This document shows, one piece after another, positions 34,146 to 41,479 of a stretch of DNA of 49,888 bases (position 1 is the stretch's first letter; the number at the start of each line of letters is the position of its first letter). The notes beneath the pieces are model-generated. The model made no database searches and was not told where the DNA came from. It worked only from the letters and a program-made list of their open reading frames with translations. The stretch lies in assembly GCA_016124515.1 (NCBI GenBank), contig WGNN01000011.1:1-49888 (forward strand). The letters run 5' to 3'. This DNA comes from a bacterium (GTDB taxonomy: Bacteria; Bacteroidota; Bacteroidia; CAILMK01; JACPUW01). A program made the translations under genes and the position numbers.

Positions 34146-35369
34146 TCAACTTAAAAGTCTTGAAATCATACCACTTTTTAATTTTGGCTCAATACAAGTG
34201 GCTTTTGGCGGCATGGCTTCGTGGTGGTTGGCTATGGCAAACATTTCCTCAACCCGCGCCGGACAAAGTGTAAAGGCCAATTTGTAATCGCCTTTGTCAA
34301 CCAGTTGCACCAATTTGTCTATGCCCCTTACCCCGTCAATAAAAGATACCTGACTCGTAGAACGGAAATTCATGATTCCCAGAATTCCGGTCATTACTTC
34401 GCGGCGCAGCACACTCACATCAAGCTGTGCCACAGGATCATCACTCAGGTGTTCGGTGTTCAGATAGTCTAGTTTGTACCATTGTTTTTCAAGGTACATG
34501 CCGTAGCTGAATTTTTCCTTCGGACGATAAGCTTCCGCTACTTTGCTGATGGCAAACTTGTGGCTGAGCGATTCCAAAAACTCGTCCACCTCGTAAGGAC
34601 CCAAGTCTTTTACCAGCCGGTTAAATTCATACATACGCAGTTGCGAGGCGGGAAAATGTATGGCTATAAAATAGTTGTGCGGCGCTTCCATGGGCGAGTT
34701 GCCTTTTTCATTGCGCTTTTTAGCCACTATTGAGCCGCTTTCTATGCGGTGGTGCCCGTCGGCAATATAGGTGCAGGGTATTTCGGCAAAGTGTTTTTCT
34801 ATGGCTGCCACTTCGCTGTCGCTGTTTACAATCCAAATCTTGTGCTCCACATTTTCCTCGCTGAAATAGCTGTAGGCTTCTTTTCTCAAGGCAATTTGCT
34901 CTACTATATGGTCAAGCTGTTCGTGGTCGGGGTAGGTAAGCATCACGGGATTGAAGTTGAAGTCAATGGCTTCGGTAATTTTTACCAACTCGGCTTCGTT
35001 TTGCTCCAGCGTGTCTTCGTGTTTTTTCACCTTGTCGTTCCAGTAATCGCTGTAGTGCACGGCTCCCACAATGCCATAGAGCCAATGGTTTTCCCAATTG
35101 ATTCCAAACAGGTAGTACGCCGGTTTTTCATCCACTATCAAGCCGCCTTCTTCTATCATGTTGCGGTAGCCTATGCCTACTTTCAAAAAATACTCGAGCT
35201 GCGGATTTTCCTGCAAATCATAGCCCACCAACTCTGCCCGCTGCCTGATGGCTTCGTCGCCAATGTCTTTTTGTTTTGAAAGAATAACATGGTCAAATTG
35301 GTGCAGCATCAATTCTTCAACCATTTCTTTTTGCGGGCGAACCCCGTTGAAGGCTTTAACTTTTGTCAT
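34146..35369 (-). CDS. DUF1015-family protein in the serine-biosynthesis operon
   Basis: A 407-aa soluble protein of the DUF1015 family. The hallmark ADGHHR (inside YIADGHHRIESG) is present, as are NGVRP near the N-terminus and FIDGVRGIDKLVQLV near the C-terminus. Function is not established. It follows serC and serA in the same direction, an order I recall as recurrent in Bacteroidota, which hints at a role connected with serine or phosphoserine. The start ATG 35369 replaces a frame 30 nt longer that runs into the intergenic hairpin. Confidence 0.85.
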   Translation of the reverse strand: MTKVKAFNGVRPQKEMVEELMLHQFDHVILSKQKDIGDEAIRQRAELVGYDLQENPQLEYFLKVGIGYRNMIEEGGLIVDEKPAYYLFGINWENHWLYGIVGAVHYSDYWNDKVKKHEDTLEQNEAELVKITEAIDFNFNPVMLTYPDHEQLDHIVEQIALRKEAYSYFSEENVEHKIWIVNSDSEVAAIEKHFAEIPCTYIADGHHRIESGSIVAKKRNEKGNSPMEAPHNYFIAIHFPASQLRMYEFNRLVKDLGPYEVDEFLESLSHKFAISKVAEAYRPKEKFSYGMYLEKQWYKLDYLNTEHLSDDPVAQLDVSVLRREVMTGILGIMNFRSTSQVSFIDGVRGIDKLVQLVDKGDYKLAFTLCPARVEEMFAIANHHEAMPPKATCIEPKLKSGMISRLLS

Positions 35370-35382
35370 ATCTATAAATAGA

Positions 35383-35415
35383 ACATCCCGCCGGCACAAA
35401 TTGTCAGCGGGATGT
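35383..35415 (-). promoter_or_regulatory. Intra-operon hairpin between serA and the DUF1015 gene
   Basis: Inverted repeat ACATCCCGC (35383-35391) / GCGGGATGT (35407-35415), 9 perfect pairs with a 15-nt loop, followed on the minus strand by TCTATTTATAG. It lacks a real T-run, so partial termination, processing or mRNA stability are as likely as full termination. Confidence 0.45.
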
Positions 35416-35433
35416 GTATAGGGTTAATGGAAT

Positions 35434-36390
35434 CTACTTAAAAAAATCTACCACTATCTGCGCCATTTCGGTGCCTATGCGGTCTTGGGCTTCTACAGTA
35501 GAGCCGCCAATATGCGGACTCACAGAAGTGTTGGGGTGTTGCAACAAGGCCATGTTGTCGGTGGGTTCTTTCTCAAACACGTCAATGCCGGCATAGGCTA
35601 TTTTGCCAGAGTTGAGTGCATCAAGCAGTGCGGCTTCATCAACAGTGCCGCCGCGTGCGCAGTTTATCAAGGCTGCACCGGTTTTCATGTGTTCTATTTC
35701 GGCGCTGCCAATAACGGGTTTGCCTGTAAAAGGTACGTGCAAACTCACAAAATCGGCTTGTGCCAAAAGTTCGGCCATGCTCACGAATGGTACGGTAGCC
35801 TTTACGGTAGTTTTTACGTTTTCGCTGTCTAGGTCAAGGTCAAAGCTGATTTCGCGTGGATTGAGGTCGGTAGCGATCACGCGCATGCCAAGGCCCACAC
35901 CCAGTTTCATAGTTTCCATACCAATTTTGCCAGCACCTATCACACCAAGGGTTTTGCCTTTGAGCTCTATACCTTTTGAATAGGCTTTTTTCAATGCCTT
36001 GAAACCTTCGGCACCTTGGGCGGGCAACTCTTGATTGGAGCGTTGAAGAAAACGCGCTATGGTAAACATGTGTGCAATAGCCAGTTCGGCCACCGAAGCT
36101 GAAGAAGCAGCAGGGGTGTTTGACACTTGCTTGCCCACCGAACGTGCATAGGTAACATCAATATTGTCCATACCCACACCGGCACGGCCTATAAAACGCA
36201 GGTTGGGACAAACATCAATAAGTTCCTGACGCACAGTGGTGGCACTGCGAACTATAATGCCTTCAAAATCATTGAGTTTGGTCATCAAGTCGGCCTGAGG
36301 AATGGTATCGGTTACCACCTCGTGCCCGGCGTCTTCCATTATTTTTTTGCCGGCGGCAGATATACCGTCGTTTGCTAATATTCTTGCCAT
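35434..36390 (-). CDS. serA: D-3-phosphoglycerate dehydrogenase (short form, no ACT domain)
   Basis: First committed enzyme of serine biosynthesis, oxidising 3-phosphoglycerate to 3-phosphohydroxypyruvate with NAD+. The 318-aa protein has the NAD motif GVIGAGKIGMETMK. The substrate/catalytic residues lie in NCARGGTVDEAAL (Arg), in the Glu-containing block before DVFEKEP, and in SPHIGGST (His). There is no C-terminal ASB/ACT region, so allosteric inhibition by serine through ACT is not expected. Start ATG 36390 (MARILANDGI), 16 nt after the serC stop. Confidence 0.93.
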   Translation of the reverse strand: MARILANDGISAAGKKIMEDAGHEVVTDTIPQADLMTKLNDFEGIIVRSATTVRQELIDVCPNLRFIGRAGVGMDNIDVTYARSVGKQVSNTPAASSASVAELAIAHMFTIARFLQRSNQELPAQGAEGFKALKKAYSKGIELKGKTLGVIGAGKIGMETMKLGVGLGMRVIATDLNPREISFDLDLDSENVKTTVKATVPFVSMAELLAQADFVSLHVPFTGKPVIGSAEIEHMKTGAALINCARGGTVDEAALLDALNSGKIAYAGIDVFEKEPTDNMALLQHPNTSVSPHIGGSTVEAQDRIGTEMAQIVVDFFK

Positions 36391-36406
36391 TAAATTATAT
36401 TTTAAT

Positions 36407-37480
36407 TTAAGCGTATTTGCTTTCAAATTCCTTCATTACGTCAACCAGTGCCTGCACACTTTCAAGCTCAAGCGCGTTGTATAGCGAAGCTCTGAAACCA
36501 CCAACCGAGCGGTGACCTTTTATTCCGCTGATACCTGCGTTTTTGCAATAGTCAAGAAAATCGGCATCCAGGCTGCTGTCGTTGAGTACAAAAGTTACGT
36601 TCATGAGCGAACGGTCGTCGGCTACGGCTGCTCCTTTAAACAATGGGTTTCGGTCAATCTCGTTGTACAACAAGGTGGCTTTGGCAATATTGCGTTTTTG
36701 TATTTCGGCCACTCCACCTATGCTTTTCAGCCATTTAAAGGTTTCGTTTATTACAAATATGGCAAATACGGGCGGTGTGTTGTACATAGACTCGCCTTTG
36801 ATGTGCACGCGGTAATCGAGCATTGAAGGAAGTTTGCGCTCAATTTTATTGAGTATTTCGTCTTTAACAATAACGAGTGTGGCACCGGCAGGTCCAATGT
36901 TTTTCTGTGCACCGGCATATATCAGGTCGTATTTTGATACATCAACCGGGCGGCTGTAAATATCAGACGACATATCGGCTACCAAGGGAACATTCACCTC
37001 ATAGTCTTCGTGTATTTGCGTACCGAAAATGGTGTTGTTGGTTGTGATGTGGAAATACGCTGCATCGGCGGGGATGCTGTATTCTTTGGGTATATAGTTG
37101 AAGTTTGCTTCCTCAGAACTTGCCACCACTTGCACATTGCCTACCAATTTGGCTTCTTTAATGGCTTTGCTTGCCCAGGTGCCTGTGTTGAGGTATGCAG
37201 CGGTTTGGCCATCGCCCAACAGGTTGAGTGCCACCATATAAAACTGCAAACTGGCACCACCCTGAAGGTACAATACCGAGTAGCCTTCGGGTACACCCAA
37301 AAGTTCTTTGGCATTGGCTACCGCTTCGTCCATAACGGCAACAAACTCTTTGCCTCGGTGCGATACAGTAATGAGCGGCAAACCCGTGCCTGCAAAGTCT
37401 TTCAATGAATCAATGGCATTGTCTATAGCCGATTGAGGTAAAATGGCCGGTCCGGCGCTAAAATTGTGAACTTTACTCAT
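36407..37480 (-). CDS. serC: Phosphoserine aminotransferase
   Basis: PLP enzyme converting 3-phosphohydroxypyruvate and glutamate to phosphoserine. At 357 aa it shows the typical start [15 protein letters not shown], the HRGKEF and GGASLQF motifs, and the cofactor Lys193 in [12 protein letters not shown]. The ending [14 protein letters not shown] is the family C-terminal signature. It is the first gene of the serC-serA-DUF1015 run; an exact -7 box lies 25 nt upstream. Confidence 0.96.
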   Translation of the reverse strand: MSKVHNFSAGPAILPQSAIDNAIDSLKDFAGTGLPLITVSHRGKEFVAVMDEAVANAKELLGVPEGYSVLYLQGGASLQFYMVALNLLGDGQTAAYLNTGTWASKAIKEAKLVGNVQVVASSEEANFNYIPKEYSIPADAAYFHITTNNTIFGTQIHEDYEVNVPLVADMSSDIYSRPVDVSKYDLIYAGAQKNIGPAGATLVIVKDEILNKIERKLPSMLDYRVHIKGESMYNTPPVFAIFVINETFKWLKSIGGVAEIQKRNIAKATLLYNEIDRNPLFKGAAVADDRSLMNVTFVLNDSSLDADFLDYCKNAGISGIKGHRSVGGFRASLYNALELESVQALVDVMKEFESKYA

Positions 37481-37505
37481 AGGAGCAGTTTTGAAAATTT
37501 TGATG

Positions 37506-37513
37506 CAAAGGTA
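37506..37513 (-). promoter_or_regulatory. -7 box of serC
   Basis: TACCTTTG on the minus strand, an exact TAnnTTTG match 25 nt before ATG 37480; the -33 is not convincing. Confidence 0.5.
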
Positions 37514-37912
37514 TATGCTTTATGTTCACAGCCATATTTTCATGCAATAGTTACGGTGGCTTATCATTTTCTTAACCAAGGAGCGAATTTTGGATGCTGA
37601 CGAGTAAGAAGGGGAGTTTAAAGGAGACAAGTTTAAAATTTAAAGGAATGAATAATTACCAATTAAAAATTGAAAACCGAAAACTGAAAATTGGGAGAGT
37701 AGGTGAGTTTAAAGCATGTGAATGTCCAAAGTCCAACGTCTAATATTCAACGGACTTACTAAAATTTGATCTGAGTTTCTGGTTTGGAGTTTCTGATTTC
37801 TAGTTGGAGTTATGTTTCACAAGCGATTTGGCTCCTTCCTCGCGGGGAAGGCTGGGATGGGGCGACTATGCGATTTGCAGTTCAAAGTTTAAGGTTTAAA
37901 GGGCGTGACCAT

Positions 37913-38033
37913 CCCTAAATAACAATAACCAAAATATGGTCATCTTGAACTTGATTCAAGATCTGCTGTGGTGGCAAAGCATCAAAATTTGTGTTCCAAC
38001 TCAACAGATTGCGGATCAAGTCCGCAATGACGG
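37913..38033. repeat. Dispersed palindrome-containing repeat, copy 1
   Basis: An element of about 121 bp repeated at 38255-38376. It contains the hairpins CTTGAACTTGATTCAAG and ATTGCGGA-tcaag-TCCGCAAT (38008-38028, a perfect 8-bp stem) and ends CAATGACGG. The palindrome resembles a widespread class of non-coding repeats in bacterial genomes. Confidence 0.8.
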
Positions 38034-38048
38034 AATTGTTTTCAATAA

Positions 38049-38103
38049 AGCTCTGACGTCACTCCGTGGCGTTCAGGAAAAAAATCAGAGCACTCTGTGC
38101 GGC
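38049..38103. repeat. Dispersed stem-loop element, copy 2
   Basis: Second copy of the 55-bp element at 22816-22870. Here the inverted ends GCTCTGA / TCAGAGC pair perfectly. It lies between the two copies of the 121-bp repeat. Confidence 0.7.
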
Positions 38104-38254
38104 ATATTTGGTACCTAACGTCATTTCATTGTCCAAAGTCCAATGCCCCCAAAACTTGAATTGCAGTTTAAGGGGCACCAATTCAAAATTGAAAATTAGG
38201 GAGATGAGTTTAAAGTCCAAAGACTCAAGTCCAAGGTCTCATGTCCATATCCAA

Positions 38255-38376
38255 CCCTAAATAGTCATAACCGAAATATGGTCATCTTGAACTTGATTCA
38301 AGATCTGCCGTGGTAGTAAGGCATCTTGAATTGGTGTTCCAACTCAAGAGATTGCGGATCAAGTCCGCAATGACGG
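38255..38376. repeat. Dispersed palindrome-containing repeat, copy 2
   Basis: Direct repeat of 37913-38033. Both hairpins are conserved; the middle (after CAAGATCTGC) differs most. The perfect palindrome is at 38351-38371. Confidence 0.8.
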
Positions 38377-38404
38377 TTTTTTTGAAAAGCTGATTTGCTG
38401 ATAA

Positions 38405-38446
38405 CTGAATACTGAATACTGCAAACTGAATACTGAATACTGCAAA
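38405..38446. repeat. Tandem repeat, 2 x 21 bp
   Basis: Two perfect adjacent copies of a 21-bp unit reading CTGAATA CTGAATA CTGCAAA, itself three 7-bp subunits, giving a 7-bp periodicity. It continues degenerately on both sides (CTGATAACTGAATA before; CTGATAACTAAA after). Confidence 0.85.
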
Positions 38447-38500
38447 CTGATAACTAAATCCCTATTCCGCCTCCTCCCCTTGCTTTCAAAGTTCTTTCCG

Positions 38501-38532
38501 TTTGAGCGACTCCTGTGCGTTGCTTACTTTCG
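38501..38532 (+). promoter_or_regulatory. Promoter of lysA
   Basis: TTTG (38501-38504), 20-nt spacer, TACTTTCG (38525-38532; one mismatch to TAnnTTTG). The -7 box ends 16 nt before ATG 38549, so the leader is short (about 10 nt). Confidence 0.6.
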
Positions 38533-38548
38533 CGCAAATTTTTGTAAA

Positions 38549-39778
38549 ATGCAACTTGAGAACGACAGATATGTGATTGGAGGCGTTGACCTTCTGAAAG
38601 TTGGAGAGCAGTTTGGAACTCCCCTTTATGTGTATGATGGCAACAAAATAATTGACCAATACAACAAGCTCAAGCAGGCGTTTAAGAAAACTGATCTGAA
38701 AATCAAATACGCCTGTAAGGCAAATACCAACATCAACATTCTCAAGCTTCTGCACAAGCAAGGCAGTGGGCTCGATACCGTTTCTATAAACGAAGTACGC
38801 ATTGGTTTGCTTGCCGGTTTTGCGCCTGAAGAAATCTTGTACACCCCCAACTGTGTTTCCTTCGAAGAGATAAAAAAAGCGGTGGAACTGGGTGTCAACA
38901 TCAATATTGACAATATTTCGGTGCTCGAGCATTTTGGCCATGAGTACCAAAACAAGGTACCCGTTTGCATAAGAATCAATCCGCATGTGTTGGCGGGCGG
39001 CAACAGCCACATTCAAACCGGGCACATCGACTCCAAATTCGGAATTTCTATTCACCAAATACGCCACGTGATGCGGGTGGTGAAAGCCAACAACATAAAT
39101 GTAGTAGGCCTGCACATGCATACTGGGTCCGATATACTTGATGCCGAAGTATTTACAAGGGCTGCTGAATTGCTTTTTGATGTAGCTATTGAATTTGAAA
39201 ACCTGCAATACATCGACCTCGGTTCGGGTTTTAAAGTAGGCTATCGCGCCGATGACATTACCACCGATATTGACCGCCTGGGCGAAATTCTGGGCGAAAG
39301 ATTCGATGTTTTTTGCAAAGCCTACGGTCGCGAACTGGAACTGTGGTTTGAGCCGGGCAAATTTCTGGTGAGCGAGGCGGGTTATTTTTTGGTGCAAGTC
39401 AACGTGGTAAAACAAACGGTTTCTACGGTTTTTGCCGGCGTTGACTCAGGCCAAAACCATCTGATACGCCCCATGATGTATGATGCCTACCACCACATAA
39501 CCAATATAAGCAACCCCAATGGCGTGCAGCGCATATACAGCATAGTGGGCTATATATGCGAAACCGATACTTTTGGCTACGACCGCAAGCTAAACGAAGT
39601 GCACGAAGGCGATATACTTGCCATGCACAATGCAGGGGCATACGGTTTTACCATGAGTAGTAACTATAATGCCCGCGTGCGTCCGGCAGAAGTACTCATA
39701 TTGGATGGAAAAGCCCAACTGATACGCGAACGCGAGACCCTGGACGATTTGTTGAAAAACCAAATAGAAGTATTATAA
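38549..39778 (+). CDS. lysA: Diaminopimelate decarboxylase
   Basis: Last enzyme of lysine biosynthesis, decarboxylating meso-diaminopimelate with PLP, 409 aa. A fold III alanine-racemase-type barrel carries the PLP lysine in KYACKANTN, LHMHTGSD and DLGSGFKVGY (phosphate site). The C-terminal beta domain has GYICETDTFGYDR (active-site Cys) and HNAGAYGFTMSSNYNARVRP. ATG 38549 is preferred, since a longer frame would run through the promoter. A methyltransferase gene follows after 33 nt. Confidence 0.93.
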   Translation: MQLENDRYVIGGVDLLKVGEQFGTPLYVYDGNKIIDQYNKLKQAFKKTDLKIKYACKANTNINILKLLHKQGSGLDTVSINEVRIGLLAGFAPEEILYTPNCVSFEEIKKAVELGVNINIDNISVLEHFGHEYQNKVPVCIRINPHVLAGGNSHIQTGHIDSKFGISIHQIRHVMRVVKANNINVVGLHMHTGSDILDAEVFTRAAELLFDVAIEFENLQYIDLGSGFKVGYRADDITTDIDRLGEILGERFDVFCKAYGRELELWFEPGKFLVSEAGYFLVQVNVVKQTVSTVFAGVDSGQNHLIRPMMYDAYHHITNISNPNGVQRIYSIVGYICETDTFGYDRKLNEVHEGDILAMHNAGAYGFTMSSNYNARVRPAEVLILDGKAQLIRERETLDDLLKNQIEVL

Positions 39779-39811
39779 AAATACCATTCAACCGCAGCTA
39801 AAAACGATGCC

Positions 39812-40408
39812 ATGTCAGACTTTTGGAACGAAAGATACAAACAAGCCAATTATATTTACGGCGAAAATCCTAATGAATTTTTAAAAGAACAATTGGCCTT
39901 GTTGCCGGCGGGCAGTATATTATTTCCGGCAGATGGCGAAGGGCGCAATTCGGTATATGCTGCTACACAAGGCTGGCAAAGCATAGCTTTTGATGCGAGT
40001 ACCGAAGGGCGCAAAAAAGCCCTGCAATTGGCTGAAAAGAAACAAGTAGTTGTTGATTACCAAATTGATACCCTTGACGATTTTGACTTCGGGTCCGCGC
40101 GATTTGATGTGGTGTCGTTCATATTTGTACACATGCCGCCTGAGCTCAGAACCCGCGTGCACCGCAAAGCTGCCGAAGCCCTTAAACCCGGCGGAAAAAT
40201 AATATTGGAAGCATTTTCAAAAAAACAGATGACCAAAGAGAGCGGTGGACCAAAAAATATAGAATGGCTGAGTTCGGTAGAAGAACTGCAACATGATTTT
40301 GATGGCCTGACTATAGACCTGCTACACGAAACCGACACAGTGCTTGACGAAGGTGTGTACCATGCGGGGAAAGCTTCGGTTGTGCGTTTGGTAGCCACAA
40401 AAAAATAA
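39812..40408 (+). CDS. Class I SAM-dependent methyltransferase (TehB-like small type)
   Basis: A 198-aa methyltransferase. It begins with the WNERY...YGENPNEFL pattern of TehB/thiopurine-type small methyltransferases. Motif I is FPADGEGRNSVYAA (residues 38-51), with an acidic Asp in FDAS. FDVVSFIFVHMPPELR and ALKPGGKIILEAF are motifs IV and VI. The substrate is unknown. It is in line with lysA and probably co-transcribed. Its stop is 2 nt from the stop of the convergent phospholipase D-like gene. Confidence 0.82.
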   Translation: MSDFWNERYKQANYIYGENPNEFLKEQLALLPAGSILFPADGEGRNSVYAATQGWQSIAFDASTEGRKKALQLAEKKQVVVDYQIDTLDDFDFGSARFDVVSFIFVHMPPELRTRVHRKAAEALKPGGKIILEAFSKKQMTKESGGPKNIEWLSSVEELQHDFDGLTIDLLHETDTVLDEGVYHAGKASVVRLVATKK

Positions 40409-40410
40409 CA

Positions 40411-41172
40411 TCAAAGCCAGGGAAGTGATGACCACAGGCGGGCAAACTCTTTGCTAAAATCGCGAACGAGTGCTTCGTCACGTGTGATAATCAGGTTTTC
40501 GTGGTTGAATTCATCGGCACTTCGCGTCCAGTTATAACTTCCATTCACCAGCAATTCTCTGTCAATAATGGCAAATTTGTGGTGCATGTGGCAGTCGGTT
40601 TCATCAATTTTTACAGGAACTCCTGCTTCTTTCAATCCAAAAATATCTGAGCCACGGTCATATATTTTATCATTGTCGGTAAGCACTTTTATATCGCGCC
40701 CCTGCCGGTGTTGCTCTATCAACACGTCTGACAGCTCGTTGTCGCTGATGGTAAAGACACAGACCCAAACCGCCGAATTTGCCTTGAGTAAATGCTGTTT
40801 CAATGCCTCCTGACCTGAGTTTTCAGGACTGAAAAAGGTTTTAGACGTTTGTGTTATTTCACGGGCTCTGTCCAATATTTTCATCGCTTCTTCTAGCCAA
40901 ACCAACAAATTGGTACCTTCTTCCCTGACCGCATCAAAAAGTTGCGCACGCGTGCGATTATAGGTATCCTTGTCAATTATTATTTCGTCGGCCTTATGCA
41001 GCAAGCGCTTTCTCTTGTCTTTGGAAATGCCAAGCGGCGACTTTGTTAGCAACAGTTCATGGGTAAAATTATCGTATGCCAATGCAGTTTTTTTGCGAAA
41101 AATAATCAAAATCCCTTGGAAACGAGCGCCGCTTAGGTGTACATCTTCGAGCAAACATTGAATAACAGCCAA
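40411..41172 (-). CDS. Phospholipase D-like (single HKD) nuclease or hydrolase
   Basis: A 253-aa protein. The C-terminal half is a PLD-like domain with one HxKx4D motif (HHKFAIID) followed by GSYNWT. This is the single-HKD form found in Nuc-type nucleases that work as dimers. The N-terminal part (about 1-110) is a separate, basic region (SKDKRKRLLHKADEI) of unknown fold. TTG 41172 is the only reasonable start. Part of the N-terminal region (40978-41110) is duplicated at 43271-43404. No signal peptide, so cytoplasmic. Confidence 0.8.
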   Translation of the reverse strand: MAVIQCLLEDVHLSGARFQGILIIFRKKTALAYDNFTHELLLTKSPLGISKDKRKRLLHKADEIIIDKDTYNRTRAQLFDAVREEGTNLLVWLEEAMKILDRAREITQTSKTFFSPENSGQEALKQHLLKANSAVWVCVFTISDNELSDVLIEQHRQGRDIKVLTDNDKIYDRGSDIFGLKEAGVPVKIDETDCHMHHKFAIIDRELLVNGSYNWTRSADEFNHENLIITRDEALVRDFSKEFARLWSSLPWL

Positions 41173-41225
41173 GAGTAAGGCTTCTTAAATGATTAAATTC
41201 ATATATTCGACAAAATATTTTAGAT

Positions 41226-41468
41226 GTGAAAAACTTCAAAGCCATCAATAAACCAATTCCAATTCTTTGGTTACTCGCATTAAAGGCCTTGTTATTGAGA
41301 AGTAAATTCATTGTTCAATCAATCACCGGCACTTTTGGATCCGGAGCAATTGACATGGATGTATCATGCGTTCCGGGTGCTCCTTGTGGCGGTGGTTTTA
41401 ATAAAATGTCTGTTCATTTCGACATATCAAGCTCAGGTTCATTTACTACTTTATGTTGCACTCCTTAA
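41226..41468 (+). CDS. Small Cys-containing peptide of unknown function
   Basis: An 80-aa frame from GTG 41226. The first half has a hydrophobic segment (PIPILWLLALKALLL). The second half is rich in Ser, Thr, Gly and Cys, including VSCVPGAPCGGGF and the ending SGSFTTLCCTP. No family is recognised. It lies 11 nt before the ATG of the T9SS gene and could be co-transcribed with it. An overlapping frame (41311-41547) lacks such organisation. It could be a secreted Cys peptide or a RiPP-type precursor, but no modification enzyme is nearby, and it may not be expressed. Confidence 0.4.
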   Translation: MKNFKAINKPIPILWLLALKALLLRSKFIVQSITGTFGSGAIDMDVSCVPGAPCGGGFNKMSVHFDISSSGSFTTLCCTP

Positions 41469-41479
41469 ATCATTTATAA

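Larger units (their letters stand above)
37514..38500. repeat. About 1 kb gene-free, repeat-filled stretch between serC and lysA
   Basis: No credible gene is present. Besides the elements listed separately, it holds more of the A/T-rich 'AATTAAAAATTGAAAA' type units (about 37659-37694 and 38178-38200). Scattered 'AAAGTCCAA' / 'AAGGTTTAAAGG' motifs like those at 22594-23140 also occur. A short open frame starting at 37936 is produced by the repeat itself and is not a gene. Confidence 0.75.

Noticed and set aside
37936..38118. 60-aa open frame starting MVILNLIQDLL
   Set aside because: It is created by the 121-bp palindromic repeat and has no protein-like organisation. Frames of this type arise from such repeats.
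37913..38446. Insertion sequence
   Set aside because: No transposase frame, no terminal inverted repeats with target duplication; better described as dispersed non-coding repeats.
38486..39415. 309-aa frame antisense to lysA
   Set aside because: lysA motifs are continuous on the plus strand; the antisense frame has no recognisable domain and exists because of codon bias.
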